From Bacteroidaceae bacterium (GTDB lineage Bacteria; Bacteroidota; Bacteroidia; Bacteroidales; Bacteroidaceae): a stretch of DNA of 64,000 nucleotides. The stretch is from positions 62,001-126,000 of the forward strand of contig JAGCMB010000033.1 in assembly GCA_017646665.1 (NCBI GenBank), in the 5' to 3' direction. The position numbers and the translations under genes are program-made. The notes under the pieces were generated by a model. The model worked only from the letters and a program-made list of their open reading frames with translations, ran no database searches and was not told the DNA's origin. The first letter of the stretch is position 1; each line of letters opens with the position of its first letter. Of the stretch, positions 1-9,700 are shown piece after piece.

Positions 1-1758
1 GTCGACGAGCAGACCGGACGTATAATGGAAGGACGCCGCTATTCAGACGGTTTACACCAGGCCATCGAAGCCAAAGAGCGAGTGAAGGTTGAGGCTGCGA
101 CACAGACATTTGCAACCATCACACTACAGAACTACTTCCGTATGTACCACAAGCTGTCAGGTATGACCGGTACAGCCGAAACAGAGGCAGGCGAATTTTG
201 GGATATCTACAAGCTCGATGTGGTGGTTATTCCAACCAACCGCCCTATCGCGCGCAAGGATATGAACGACCGCATCTACAAGACAAAACGCGAGAAATAC
301 AACGCTGTAATCGACGAGGTAGACAAGCTTGTCAAAGCAGGTCGTCCGGTTCTTGTCGGTACAACATCGGTTGAAATATCAGAGTTGTTGAGCCGTCTGC
401 TCACTATGCGCAAGATTCCTCACAACGTGCTCAACGCCAAACTTCACCAGAAGGAGGCTGACATTGTTGCAAAAGCCGGTCTATCGGGCACAGTAACCAT
501 TGCCACCAATATGGCCGGTCGTGGTACCGACATCAAGCTAAGCAAAGAGGTGCGCGATGCAGGTGGTTTGGCCATCATTGGTACAGAGCGCCACGAATCG
601 CGTCGTGTAGACCGCCAGTTGCGTGGTCGCGCCGGACGTCAGGGCGACCCGGGTTCTTCGGTATTCTTTGTATCACTCGAGGATAACCTTATGCGTCTGT
701 TCGGTTCTGAGCGTATCTCAAGAACACTTGACCGCCTCGGTTTCAAGGATGGCGAGATGATTGAACACTCGATGATTTCAAAATCAATTGAACGTGCACA
801 GAAGAAGGTTGAGGAGAACAACTTCGGCATCCGCAAGCGACTGCTAGAGTATGACGATGTCATGAACAAACAGCGTAATGTAGTGTACACAAAACGTCGC
901 CACGCTTTGATTGGAGAGCGCATCGGTATGGATATTGTAAATATGCTATGGGACCGTTGCTGCAACATCGCCGAGAACTATACATTTGAGGACGCGAAGA
1001 TGGAAACTCTGCGACAGTTCTCGATTGAGTTGCCTATTACCGACGAGGTAAAATTCGCCAAGATGGAGCCAGAGCAGAAGGCCGAAGCAATATTCGAGGT
1101 TGCAATGGCAACATTCAAGCAGCGCACAGAGCGTATGGCCGAGATTGCATTGCCATTCATCAACTTTGTATACAAAGAGCATCCCGAAATGCACGACAAG
1201 AACATCTACATCCCTGTCACAGACGGACGCCACGTTTATCAGATTCCTGTAAACGTAAAGGCCGCCTACGAGTCACAGGGCAAAGAGGTTATCAAGTGCT
1301 TCGAGAAGTCTATCCTGCTCCACACAATCGACAATGCTTGGAAGGAGAATTTGCGCGACCTCGACGAGTTGAAGCACTCGGTACAGAACGCAAGCTACGA
1401 ACAGAAAGACCCACTCTTGATTTTCAAGCTTGAGTCGGTTACACTATTCGACAGCATGGTTGGCAAAATCAACGACCAGACAGCAGCAATACTGATGAGA
1501 GGCCAGATTCCGGTACAAGAGAAGGAGCAAAAAAACGTAAAGGTTGCTCCCGAACAAAACCGAAACAGACCCCAACAGAAGTATAACGAGTCAAAGGTTG
1601 ACCTCAACGACCCCAACCAGCAGGCTGCAGCTCAGCGCGACACACGCGAAAACGCAAAACGAGAGCCTGTTAGAGTTGAAAAGACCGTAGGTCGCAACGA
1701 TCCTTGTCCTTGTGGTAGCGGAAAAAAATTCAAGAACTGCCACGGCAAGAACATCTAA
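1..1758 (+). CDS. secA: Preprotein translocase subunit SecA, 3' part
   Basis: This is the ATPase motor that drives unfolded proteins through the SecYEG channel. Only the last 585 residues are present, because the reading frame is open from base 1 and the start lies outside the window. Visible are the second nucleotide-binding domain with helicase-type motifs ([13 protein letters not shown] near 505-545 and [12 protein letters not shown] near 610-650), the helical wing and scaffold region, a variable Gln/Asn/Arg-rich linker (about 1520-1680) and the C-terminal zinc-binding tail [14 protein letters not shown] (about 1702-1746), which binds SecB or ribosomes in other bacteria. All expected parts for this section are intact. 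The next gene starts 45 bp downstream with no obvious terminator between them. Confidence 0.97.
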   Translation, partial: VDEQTGRIMEGRRYSDGLHQAIEAKERVKVEAATQTFATITLQNYFRMYHKLSGMTGTAETEAGEFWDIYKLDVVVIPTNRPIARKDMNDRIYKTKREKYNAVIDEVDKLVKAGRPVLVGTTSVEISELLSRLLTMRKIPHNVLNAKLHQKEADIVAKAGLSGTVTIATNMAGRGTDIKLSKEVRDAGGLAIIGTERHESRRVDRQLRGRAGRQGDPGSSVFFVSLEDNLMRLFGSERISRTLDRLGFKDGEMIEHSMISKSIERAQKKVEENNFGIRKRLLEYDDVMNKQRNVVYTKRRHALIGERIGMDIVNMLWDRCCNIAENYTFEDAKMETLRQFSIELPITDEVKFAKMEPEQKAEAIFEVAMATFKQRTERMAEIALPFINFVYKEHPEMHDKNIYIPVTDGRHVYQIPVNVKAAYESQGKEVIKCFEKSILLHTIDNAWKENLRDLDELKHSVQNASYEQKDPLLIFKLESVTLFDSMVGKINDQTAAILMRGQIPVQEKEQKNVKVAPEQNRNRPQQKYNESKVDLNDPNQQAAAQRDTRENAKREPVRVEKTVGRNDPCPCGSGKKFKNCHGKNI

Positions 1759-1803
1759 AAGCTTGATATAATTTTATAGTGGTTTCCTAAAACAAATAAG
1801 GAT

Positions 1804-2238
1804 ATGTCATTAAGCAGAGAAACACAAGAGAAACTGCAGAGCGCCATTACCAAGATGGCCAACAAATACATTTCTGCAGAGGAGAGTAAGGTTACCGATT
1901 TTCACATCAGAGTAAATGGAGAAAATGGAGAACTCACCATCCTAGACGATGATGACAACACCCTCGCGCGCGTACATATTAAAGAATGGGAGGGTGAGCA
2001 CAACGAAGAGGTTTATGAAAAGGAACTGCAAAACGAACTGACAAAAATGCACAGACAGGGAGCATTTGACAGTTTGAACATTGTAAAGCCCTATTCTTTT
2101 GTACTCACAGACGAGGATGGACAGTCAATTGTAGACCTGCTTATCATTGACGATGACACACTCATTCTCAGCGCCGACCTACTCGAAGGATTCGACGAAG
2201 AGATGAATTCTTTCCTGAAAAAATTATTAGAGGAATAA
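1804..2238 (+). CDS. Acidic conserved hypothetical protein, 144 aa
   Basis: I do not recognise this family. The protein is soluble, without signal peptide or membrane segment, and very acidic, with a run of aspartates in its first third (LDDDDN) and LIIDDDT near residue 120. The alternation of short hydrophobic and acidic stretches suggests a small alpha/beta fold. It starts 45 bp after secA on the same strand and may be co-transcribed with it. Its stop codon lies inside a long hairpin (2207-2254), so transcript end and gene end are physically linked. The start ATG has weak purine-rich sequence (AATAAGGAT) just upstream. Confidence 0.7.
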   Translation: MSLSRETQEKLQSAITKMANKYISAEESKVTDFHIRVNGENGELTILDDDDNTLARVHIKEWEGEHNEEVYEKELQNELTKMHRQGAFDSLNIVKPYSFVLTDEDGQSIVDLLIIDDDTLILSADLLEGFDEEMNSFLKKLLEE

Positions 2239-2254
2239 TTTTTCAGGAAAGAAT
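2207..2254 (+). terminator. Long hairpin across the stop codon of the 144-aa gene
   Basis: Arms 2207-2228 and 2234-2254 pair over 21 bp with one bulged A and a five-base loop (AGAGG). The stop codon TAA at 2236-2238 is in the right arm. No clean T-run follows, so it could be a 3'-end stabiliser, a processing site or a weak terminator rather than a classical intrinsic terminator. Confidence 0.55.
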
Positions 2255-2255
2255 A

Positions 2256-2333
2256 GACAAACCGAGCAGCAACAGGTCGCACGCTGCATGGGCAAAGTTC
2301 ATGCCGTGTGGGTTGCGATGAGCGAGGATTGTC
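2256..2333 (+). ncRNA. Candidate structured RNA in the gap before the membrane protein gene
   Basis: The 369-base gap 2239-2607 holds one long imperfect hairpin that I could pair by hand: GACAA 2256-2260 with TTGTC 2329-2333, CC 2262-2263 with GG 2326-2327, GCAAC 2269-2273 with GTTGC 2312-2316, CGCACG 2278-2283 with CGTGTG 2305-2310 (one G-T pair), and GCATG 2286-2290 with CATGC 2300-2304, closed by a nine-base loop. It is flanked by the hairpin at 2207-2254 and a strong terminator at 2377-2421. It lacks the GGAA tip of SRP RNA and the T-arm of a tRNA. No good promoter is visible, so it could also be a 3'-UTR-derived RNA of the upstream gene. Strand is inferred from the terminator. Confidence 0.3.
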
Positions 2334-2376
2334 AATTGAAGAACAAAAAAATTGCTTGAAGAATAATTCTCGATAG

Positions 2377-2421
2377 AATGACACCGGTTTTTGTGGCATT
2401 ACCACAAAAACCGGTGTCATT
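2377..2421 (+). terminator. Intrinsic terminator, 20-bp perfect stem
   Basis: Arms 2377-2396 and 2402-2421 are perfect reverse complements with a five-base loop (CATTA). Only a short T-containing stretch follows. It ends the secA-side transcript or the candidate RNA before the promoter at 2496. Confidence 0.7.
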
Positions 2422-2495
2422 TACGCAATACCCCAACAACACCCCACACATACACATATTGACAGAAGAAAAAAATCCAAATAGACACAAAAATA

Positions 2496-2527
2496 TTTGG
2501 TTTACATTATAAACTTGTTTATATTTG
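2496..2527 (+). promoter_or_regulatory. Bacteroides-type promoter of the membrane protein/HTH pair
   Basis: TTTG at 2496-2499 and TATATTTG at 2520-2527 are 20 bp apart, matching the Bacteroidetes -33/-7 consensus. This places transcription start near 2535 and supports the ATG at 2608 rather than the in-frame codon at 2497, which overlaps the -33 element. Confidence 0.6.
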
Positions 2528-2607
2528 CAACACAATTCAATACAACTACGAGAAAAGGGCAAACGCGCGATAAGCCTAGAGACAAAACAACAATAAAACT
2601 TTCAATT

Positions 2608-3186
2608 ATGGAAACAAACAACCTGACACCCGAGAAGAGTCTTCAAATCATCAGTGAAGCTATTGCAAAAAGCAGAAGAGATTTTGAAAAGAATGCCGGC
2701 ACCCCACTGATTACATGGGGATGTATTGTTTTAGTATTCTCACTGCTAATATGGTTCATACTCAAAGAAACAAACAATGCCAACTGGAATTTCCTGTGGT
2801 TCGGCATACCCGTCGTAGGGTGGCCATTGTCACTTATCAGACCTAAAGACAAGAAAAAAGAGGCATCCGCAACATTTATAAGCAATATGCTTGGTTATAT
2901 ATGGATTGCATATGGTATATTTGCAACATTGCTTGCCACAGCATTTGCATTCATCAAGCCGGAGTTCAGCGGATACCTGACTGCCGTATTGTTGGGATTT
3001 GCGGCAACAATGACAGGTATAGTCCTGAAGAACAGATACATCACTGCCGGCGGATTGATTACAGGAATAGGTTGTACCATCGCTCTTTTCTTTGTAGAGA
3101 GATGGGACGCAGCACTATTGTTTGGCATAGCAGCGGTACTGAATCTGATTATTCCAGGATATATAATGAACAGAAAAGCGAAATAA
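2608..3186 (+). CDS. Six-helix integral membrane protein, 192 aa
   Basis: I do not recognise a named family; proteins like this sit beside small winged-helix regulators in Bacteroidetes. After a soluble N-terminus of about 35 residues (EKSLQIISEAIAKSRRDF), there are about six hydrophobic helices from residue 40 to 188, with a basic KDKKKE segment after the second. I chose the ATG at 2608 because the longer frame from 2497 starts within the promoter. The downstream regulator gene starts 4 bp after the stop, so the two are translationally close and form a two-gene unit ending at the terminator 3501-3530. Function unknown. Confidence 0.75.
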   Translation: METNNLTPEKSLQIISEAIAKSRRDFEKNAGTPLITWGCIVLVFSLLIWFILKETNNANWNFLWFGIPVVGWPLSLIRPKDKKKEASATFISNMLGYIWIAYGIFATLLATAFAFIKPEFSGYLTAVLLGFAATMTGIVLKNRYITAGGLITGIGCTIALFFVERWDAALLFGIAAVLNLIIPGYIMNRKAK

Positions 3187-3190
3187 GAAG

Positions 3191-3472
3191 ATGTTCAAGA
3201 AACTTAACCCACTACTACACTCCGAGCTGCGTCTGGCTGTAATGTCAGTACTTGTCAACTGCGAAGAGGCCGATTTCGTCTATCTTCGCGAAACGACAGG
3301 TGCCACGGCCGGCAACCTGAGTGTACAGATTGACAAGCTATCATCAGCCGGATATATAACAGTTGAAAAATGTTTCAGATGCAAAAAACCACAAACCATA
3401 TGCCATATAACCGCCACCGGTCTGAAGGCTTTTGAGGAGTATGTTGAGGCCTTGAAGACATATTTCAAATAA
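3191..3472 (+). CDS. Small winged-helix transcriptional regulator
   Basis: A 93-residue stand-alone DNA-binding domain of the MarR/ArsR-like winged-helix type (HTH_34-like). The recognition part is LRETTGATAGNLSVQIDKLSSAGYI (residues 29-53, split here only by description), followed by a wing. The wing carries three cysteines (KCFRCKKPQTIC), which might sense metal or redox state, but this is inference. It lies 4 bp behind the membrane protein gene and probably controls that operon. Length and layout are normal for the family. Confidence 0.8.
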   Translation: MFKKLNPLLHSELRLAVMSVLVNCEEADFVYLRETTGATAGNLSVQIDKLSSAGYITVEKCFRCKKPQTICHITATGLKAFEEYVEALKTYFK

Positions 3473-3500
3473 GGGACATAAATCCATAGAACAGCAGCTA

Positions 3501-3535
3501 TTGCCCGCCAAATGTCATTTTGGCGGGCAAATTTT
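3501..3535 (+). terminator. Intrinsic terminator after the HTH gene
   Basis: A 12-bp perfect GC-rich stem (3501-3512 with 3519-3530) with loop TGTCAT, followed by ATTTT. Confidence 0.85.
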
Positions 3536-3606
3536 CCATTACCGCGCCATAATATCCAAACAAATCTGCCAAAAAGTTAAATATTGAAAAATTTCCGTAA
3601 TTTACC

Positions 3607-3638
3607 GCGAAAACTTTTTGCAACAACAAAGTTTTCGC
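3607..3638. promoter_or_regulatory. Inverted repeat, likely operator of the TetR regulator
   Basis: Perfect 11-bp arms GCGAAAACTTT (3607-3617) and AAAGTTTTCGC (3628-3638) are separated by 10 bp. The site covers the -33 element of the efflux operon promoter and ends 2 bp before its -7 element, 39 bp upstream of the TetR-family start codon. This is the expected place for autorepression. Confidence 0.65.
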
Positions 3639-3648
3639 AGTATCTTTG
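3617..3648 (+). promoter_or_regulatory. Promoter of the efflux operon
   Basis: TTTG 3617-3620, 20 bp, TATCTTTG 3641-3648 match the Bacteroidetes consensus exactly. The inferred start point is near 3655, giving a leader of about 20 bases before the GTG start. Confidence 0.7.
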
Positions 3649-3676
3649 CACCGTGAAATAATTTTAGGGAGAAAAA

Positions 3677-4324
3677 GTGAAAGACAACAATTCTAAAAAA
3701 GAGATATATAGTCTTATTGTAGAAACAGCTCACACATTGTTTATTGCACGTGGCATCAAGGATGTTAAAATGGACGACATTGCCGCAGAACTGTCCATAT
3801 CCAAACGTACGATATACGAACTGTTCAACGATAAAGAAGAGCTGTTGCTTGAAGTCCTGAAATTCCAAAACGAAAAGATGTGTGAAAACGGCAGAGAGAT
3901 TATACGAAACTCGTCGCACATCTTGGAGATAATTCTAAAACTATACAACTTACATTTTGAGCTACTGAAGAAGGTAAACAACAAATTTTTTGCAGAACTG
4001 AGCAAATATCCCAAGATTTGCGAGGAAAGACAGAACAAGGAAGCGCAAAATGCAAAGAAGTTCAGTGCCTGGATGGAGATGGGCCGACAACAAGGACTCT
4101 TCCGCGAAGATGCCGACTTTGAAATCCTGACATTCATCCTCAAGCGCGACTTGACCACAATCCTTGAGGTAAAAATGCAGAAAGGACACACAGAATTGAA
4201 CAAATACACTCCTGACGAATTAGGACGTAAACTGATACTATTTTACCTACGTGGAATATCAACCGCTAAAGGACAAAAAATCATAGAAGAATATTTAAAG
4301 AAAAACGAAATAATAATAGAATAG
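3677..4324 (+). CDS. TetR/AcrR-family transcriptional regulator
   Basis: A 215-residue ligand-responsive repressor. The N-terminal helix-turn-helix is typical of the family (VKMDDIAAELSISKRTIYEL, about residues 32-51, followed by FNDKEELLLEV); the C-terminal two thirds is the variable effector and dimer domain. It starts with GTG at 3677 behind a good ribosome site (AGGGAGAA). It is the first gene of a five-gene efflux operon, 2 bp before the TolC-type gene, and a perfect inverted repeat covers the promoter, so negative autoregulation of the pump is the likely job. The inducer is unknown. Confidence 0.9.
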   Translation: MKDNNSKKEIYSLIVETAHTLFIARGIKDVKMDDIAAELSISKRTIYELFNDKEELLLEVLKFQNEKMCENGREIIRNSSHILEIILKLYNLHFELLKKVNNKFFAELSKYPKICEERQNKEAQNAKKFSAWMEMGRQQGLFREDADFEILTFILKRDLTTILEVKMQKGHTELNKYTPDELGRKLILFYLRGISTAKGQKIIEEYLKKNEIIIE

Positions 4325-4326
4325 TT

Positions 4327-5658
4327 ATGAATATGAAGATGCGATTAATGACAGTTGTTGCATTGCTGACAACATTCTCGTTCACGGCAAATGCACAGGA
4401 GAGTACTCCTACAATGCACATTACACTCGACAAAGCCATCGAGCTTGCATTGAGCGACAACCCGACAATGAAGGTTGCCGAGAAAGAGATTGAACTCAAA
4501 GAGGTTGCAAAATCCGAGGCTTGGCAGAACCTTTTACCATCGGTGACCCTTGACGGCGCAATCCAATACAACGTAAAAGTTGCTTCAATGAAGATGGATA
4601 TGGGCGGACAGACAATGGAAATCAAAATGGGTAAGGACGATTCAAATACTTGGAACGCTGCACTACAGGTTGCCATACCACTTTATGCTCCGGCAGTATA
4701 TAAAGCTATGAGCTTGTCAAAAAGCGATCTTCAGCTAGCTGTCGAGAAGAGCCGCGGCTCAAAGCTCGACCTCATAAACCAAGTAACAAAGGCCTACTAC
4801 CAGCTGATGCTTGCACAAGATTCATACGAGGTACTCAAAGAGAACTACGAACTTGCCGAAACAAATTTCGATATAGTAAACAAAATGTTCGAGCAGGGAA
4901 GAGTCAGTGAATATGACAAAATCAGTGCAGAGGTACAAAAGAACAATGCTTGGCCATCGGTTGTAAGTGGCAAGAACAGCGTAGAGATGGCACAGCTCCA
5001 GCTCAAGGTTCTTATGGGAATTACAGCAGACGTCGAGTTCATTGTTGCTGATAACCTCAAGAACTATGAAAATGATATGGCCAATACATTGGATATTGAT
5101 ATTGATTTGAGTAATAACTCCTCACTGAAGCAGATTGACCTTCAGAGCGAACTCCTAAGCAAACAACGCAAGATGTTAAAGACTTCATTCCAACCGACAC
5201 TCGCGCTTGTTGGAAGCTACCAATACCAATCAATTTCTAACCAAAACTGGAATATCGCAAAATACAACTGGAGCGACGCTGCAACAATTACACTTTCATT
5301 GAGTATTCCACTCTACAAGGCTGGAAACTTCACAAGCCTAAAGACCAACAAGATACAGCAGTCACAGCTCATTGAGACAAGAGTAAACACCGAACGTATG
5401 CTCAATATGCAGGCGCAAAGCTATATCGACAATATGACAGCCAGCGCAGAACAGTTGCAGAGTAACAAGACAGCTGTTGAGCTCGCAGAGAAAGGACTTC
5501 AAATCAGCCAAAAGAGATATGATGTAGGCAAGGGCACAATCCTTGAATTGACAAATTCACAGGTGTCGCTGACCAACACAAGACTATCATATAACAATAC
5601 CATATATGACTATCTTGTCGCAAAGACTGACCTGAACAAAGTACTTGGAATAGAATAA
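4327..5658 (+). CDS. TolC-family outer membrane efflux protein
   Basis: Outer membrane channel partner of the RND pump that follows. It has a cleavable signal peptide (ends near residue 23, TANAQ) and the duplicated coiled-coil outer-membrane-efflux domain, with long amphipathic helices around residues 95-220 and 310-430. Its length (443 aa) is normal. The gene starts 2 bp after the tetR stop and is followed 17 bp later by the adaptor gene, so outer channel, adaptor and pump come from one message. Confidence 0.93.
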   Translation: MNMKMRLMTVVALLTTFSFTANAQESTPTMHITLDKAIELALSDNPTMKVAEKEIELKEVAKSEAWQNLLPSVTLDGAIQYNVKVASMKMDMGGQTMEIKMGKDDSNTWNAALQVAIPLYAPAVYKAMSLSKSDLQLAVEKSRGSKLDLINQVTKAYYQLMLAQDSYEVLKENYELAETNFDIVNKMFEQGRVSEYDKISAEVQKNNAWPSVVSGKNSVEMAQLQLKVLMGITADVEFIVADNLKNYENDMANTLDIDIDLSNNSSLKQIDLQSELLSKQRKMLKTSFQPTLALVGSYQYQSISNQNWNIAKYNWSDAATITLSLSIPLYKAGNFTSLKTNKIQQSQLIETRVNTERMLNMQAQSYIDNMTASAEQLQSNKTAVELAEKGLQISQKRYDVGKGTILELTNSQVSLTNTRLSYNNTIYDYLVAKTDLNKVLGIE

Positions 5659-5675
5659 ATAAAAAATACAGACCT

Positions 5676-6686
5676 ATGAAAAAGAATTTAAAATTCATTG
5701 CTATGGCAGCTGCATTGCTGTTATGCGCTTGTGCAAAGACTGAAAGCACAACAACTGTGACAACCGTTGAAAAACCTAAGGTAAAGATTGCAAGCGTTAC
5801 AACAGAGGCTGTACCACAATTGGAGGAGTACTCTACAACCGTTGAGGCAAATGTTAAAAACAGCATAATCCCCAACTCACCACTACGTATCGAGAAGATT
5901 TTTGTTGAAGTCGGTGACAATGTGAAGAAGGGTGACAAACTCGTACAGCTCGATGCAAAGGATCTTGACAAGCTGCACTTGCAGTATGAGTTCCAGAAAA
6001 GAGATTTTGAGCGCATTGAAGAACTTTACAGAGTGGGTGGTATTGCAAAGGCCGACTATGAGAACGCAAAGACACAGTTGGAGGTAACAAAGAAAACACT
6101 CGACAGCCGCACCGAGAACACAATGCTCATCTGCCCCATCGACGGCGTAATCACAGCACGCAACTACGACGATGGCGATATGTACGGTGGTATGGCAATT
6201 CTTGTTGTAGAGCAGATTTCACCTGTAAAGATGAAAATCAACATCAGCGAGTCATACTATGCAAAGACAAAAAAGGATCTTGATGTAACACTCACTTTTG
6301 AGGCATACGGTGAAGAGGAGTTCAAGGGTAAGATAGACATCGTATATCCAACAATCAACGCTGCATCGCACACATTCCCGGTTGAAATTACAATCGCCAA
6401 CGACAATCAGAAAGTACGTCCGGGTATGTACGGCAAGGTTGTTGTAAACTTCGGAACAAAGGATCACGTAGTAGTTCCCGACCAGGCTGTAATCAAGCAG
6501 GCAGGTAGCGGTGACTATTATGTTTACACATACAAGAACGGCAAGGTATACAACAACAAGGTTGAGCTTGGCCGTCGTCTTGGCGACCGCTACGAAATCA
6601 TTTCAGGCATCACACCAGGCTCTGATGTTGTTGTAGCCGGCAAGGAGAGCCTCGCTAATGAAATTGAGGTTGAAGTAATTAAGTAA
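5676..6686 (+). CDS. RND efflux periplasmic adaptor (membrane fusion protein), lipoprotein
   Basis: Links the inner membrane pump to the TolC-type channel. The N-terminus is a lipoprotein signal with lipobox LCAC (lipidated Cys19). The usual order follows: lipoyl/barrel-sandwich half (NSIIPNSPLRIEKIFVEVGD, about residues 62-81), helical hairpin (about 105-145), second lipoyl half (LICPIDGVITARN), beta-barrel domain and membrane-proximal domain ending in VVVAGKESL. The 336-residue length is typical of the HlyD/AcrA-like family. It is co-transcribed with its partners. Confidence 0.93.
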   Translation: MKKNLKFIAMAAALLLCACAKTESTTTVTTVEKPKVKIASVTTEAVPQLEEYSTTVEANVKNSIIPNSPLRIEKIFVEVGDNVKKGDKLVQLDAKDLDKLHLQYEFQKRDFERIEELYRVGGIAKADYENAKTQLEVTKKTLDSRTENTMLICPIDGVITARNYDDGDMYGGMAILVVEQISPVKMKINISESYYAKTKKDLDVTLTFEAYGEEEFKGKIDIVYPTINAASHTFPVEITIANDNQKVRPGMYGKVVVNFGTKDHVVVPDQAVIKQAGSGDYYVYTYKNGKVYNNKVELGRRLGDRYEIISGITPGSDVVVAGKESLANEIEVEVIK

Positions 6687-6709
6687 GAAACAGATTAAAA
6701 CAAGAGAAT

Positions 6710-9700
6710 ATGAGTGCATATGAAAGTGCTGTAAAAAGGCCTATTATGACCGCATTATGCTTTATTGCGGTTGTAATATTCGGTATCTTCTCCTACTCGA
6801 AGTTACCAATTGACCTTATGCCGGATATTGAAACGAATACCGTGATGATTATCACAAGCTACTCCGGTGCAAGTTCTTCCGATATCGAAAATAATGTATC
6901 GCGCCCACTTGAGAATACACTAAACTCTGTGGAACACCTAAAGCACATCACATCAAATTCAAAAGAGAATATTTCAATCATTACTTTGGAATTTGAATAT
7001 GGATATGACATTGATGACTTGACAAACGATGTACGTGACAAGTTGGATATGGTAACCTCCGTTTTACCGGACGGTGTTGGCAACCCTATTATCTTCAAGT
7101 TCTCTACCGATATGATTCCTATTATGATGCTATCGGTAAAGGCAAAGGAGAGTCTTCCTGCACTATATAAGATTCTTGACGACAATATTGCCAGCCCGTT
7201 AGCACGTATCGACGGTGTGGGTACCGTGTCTATCACAGGTGCACCCAAGCGCGAAATCAACATTTATATGCAGCCCGAAAAGATGGAGGCATATAACATC
7301 ACTGTCGAAAGTGTAAGTTCTGCCATTGCAGCTGAAAACAGAAATATTCCCGGCGGTAACTTCGACATCGGTAACAACACATACGCTTTGCGTGTCGAGG
7401 GTGAGTTCAAGAACCCCAAAGAAATGTTGAACATTGTTGTAGGTTCTTACAACGGTGCGAATGTATATCTAAAGGATGTGGCACGTCTTGTAGACGGAAC
7501 AGAGGAGCGCGCTCAAAAGACCTTCACTGACGGCCAGAACGGAGCATTGATTACTATCCAGAAACAGAGCGGAGGTAACTCTGTGGAGATCGCCAATGCA
7601 GTACGCGCAAAATTGCCCGAACTTCAGAAACAACTACCTTCAGACGTAGAGATAGGCATCATCACTGACTCATCAGAAAATATTATGCTGACAGTCAAGG
7701 CACTTGGCGAAACAATCGCGTATGCTTTGCTATTCGTTATGCTCGTGGTGTTTATATTCCTCGGCCGTTGGAGAGCGACAGTGATTATCGGTATCACCAT
7801 TCCATTCTCACTCATTGCATCATTCATCTATCTTTTGATTACCGATGGTTCATTGAATATCATTTCACTATCTTGTTTGAGTATAGCCATTGGTAACGTT
7901 GTGGATGACGCTATTGTGGTACTGGAGAACATAACCACTCATATAGAACGAGGCTCTAGCCCCAAGAGTGCGGCTGTACACGGTACCAACGAGGTGGCAA
8001 TTTCAGTTGTTGCGTCAACACTTACAATGCTTGCCGTATTCTTCCCGCTGACAATGATTACAGGTATGGCCGGAGTGCTATTCAAACAGTTGGGTTGGAT
8101 GATGTGTACCATTATGATTGTTTCTACAATTTCAGCGCTCACACTTATCCCAATGATGTGTTCACAAATGTTGAAATTGAAGAAAAAGCAGAGCAAGTTC
8201 TTCAAGCTATTCTACACCCCGATAGGTCGTGGTTTGGACAAGCTTGACAACTGGTATGCAAAACGCATTGATTGGGCTGTACGTCACCGTTGGACAGTTC
8301 TTTTGCTCTGTTTCTCGGTTTTCATTGCCAGCTTGTTCACATTCCCAAGCATCAAGAGCGAATTCTTCCCCTCACAGGATAGTGCTCGAGCAGCTGCCAC
8401 ATTGGAGCTTCCTATCGGTACACGAGTAGAGAGAGCCGAAGAGATTGGTATGCAACTTACAAATCTTTGGATGGAACGCTACGGCAAAGACATGAAGGCT
8501 TGTAACTTCAGCGTTGGCCAGGCCGACGACGAGAATGCATTTGCGTCTATCAGCTCAAACGGTACTCACATCATAAACTTCAATATGGCATTTGTGCCAT
8601 TGACCGAGCGTTCAATCGGCTTGGCCGACATCTGCGACCAGATGCGTAAGGACATAAAGAACTTCCCAGAAATTGCACGTTACAACGTCAAGCTTGGCGG
8701 CGGTGGCGGCGGTATGGGTGGACAGTCAAGTGCCTCATTCGAAATTTACGGTTATGACTTTGCCATCACCGACAGCCTTGCAAAACAGCTTGCCGGCAGA
8801 TTGAGTGAATCGGAACTTATCTCACAGGTAAACATCAGCCGCAGCGATTACCAACCAGAGTATCAGGTAGACTTTGACCGTGAGAAATTGGCTATGCACG
8901 GACTCAACCTTAGCACAGCAGCAACATATCTGCGCAACCGATTCAATGGTTCACTTGCTACATATTTCCGCGAAGACGGTGACGAGTACGATGTAAAGGT
9001 TCGCTTTGAGCCCGAAAGCCGTACAAGCATCTCTAACATCGAGAATGTAGTCCTCTACTCAAACAATGGTACAAAAGTACGCATAAAGGATGTCGGCAAG
9101 GTTGTTCAGCGCGAGCTACCTCCTACAATTGAGCGTAAGGACCGCGAACGTATCGTAAAGGTTGATGCCGTTATGGCGGCCGGTGCTGCACTTAGCGACG
9201 GTGTTTCATACGGTATGGGAATAATTGACGAAATGGTTATCCCAAGCGGATACTCAATACAGGTTGCGGGTTCATACGAAGACCAAATGGAGTCTAACGC
9301 CGAGATGGGTGTGCTTGCCATACTTATCATCATATTGGTGTTCATTGTGATGGCTGCGCAGTTTGAATCGCTCACCTATCCGTTCATCATTATGTTCTCG
9401 GTTCCATTTGCCTTGAGCGGTGTACTTTTGTCGCTATACATCACCGGCACAACAATGAACATTATGTCAATTCTCGGTGCCATTATGCTTATCGGTATTG
9501 TTGTGAAGAACGGTATCGTGCTCATTGACTACACAATGCTTTTGCGTGGACGTGGCCTCGGCATCATACCGGCAACAGTGCGTGCAGCACGTAGCCGTCT
9601 GCGCCCAATCCTCATGACAACACTTACAACAATTCTTGGTATGGTGCCATTGGCAACAAGCCAGGGTGTAGGTGCCGAAATGTGGCGTCCATTGGGTGTT

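Noticed and set aside
639-968. Minus-strand open frames within secA
   Set aside because: They are antisense shadows of a conserved gene without start signals; the same holds for similar frames elsewhere.
2256-2333. SRP RNA or tRNA
   Set aside because: The tip loop is GGCAAAGTT instead of GGAA, and no T-arm or CCA-type acceptor can be drawn.
2239-2360. Open frame reading through the gap after the 144-aa gene, ending at 2358
   Set aside because: It has no start codon after the preceding stop except an internal ATG, is about 35 codons and coincides with the base-paired region, so an RNA structure explains it better.
8695-8720. Frameshift-prone GGC/GGT run in the RND gene
   Set aside because: The frame stays open and the glycines lie in a periplasmic loop, so it is ordinary low complexity.
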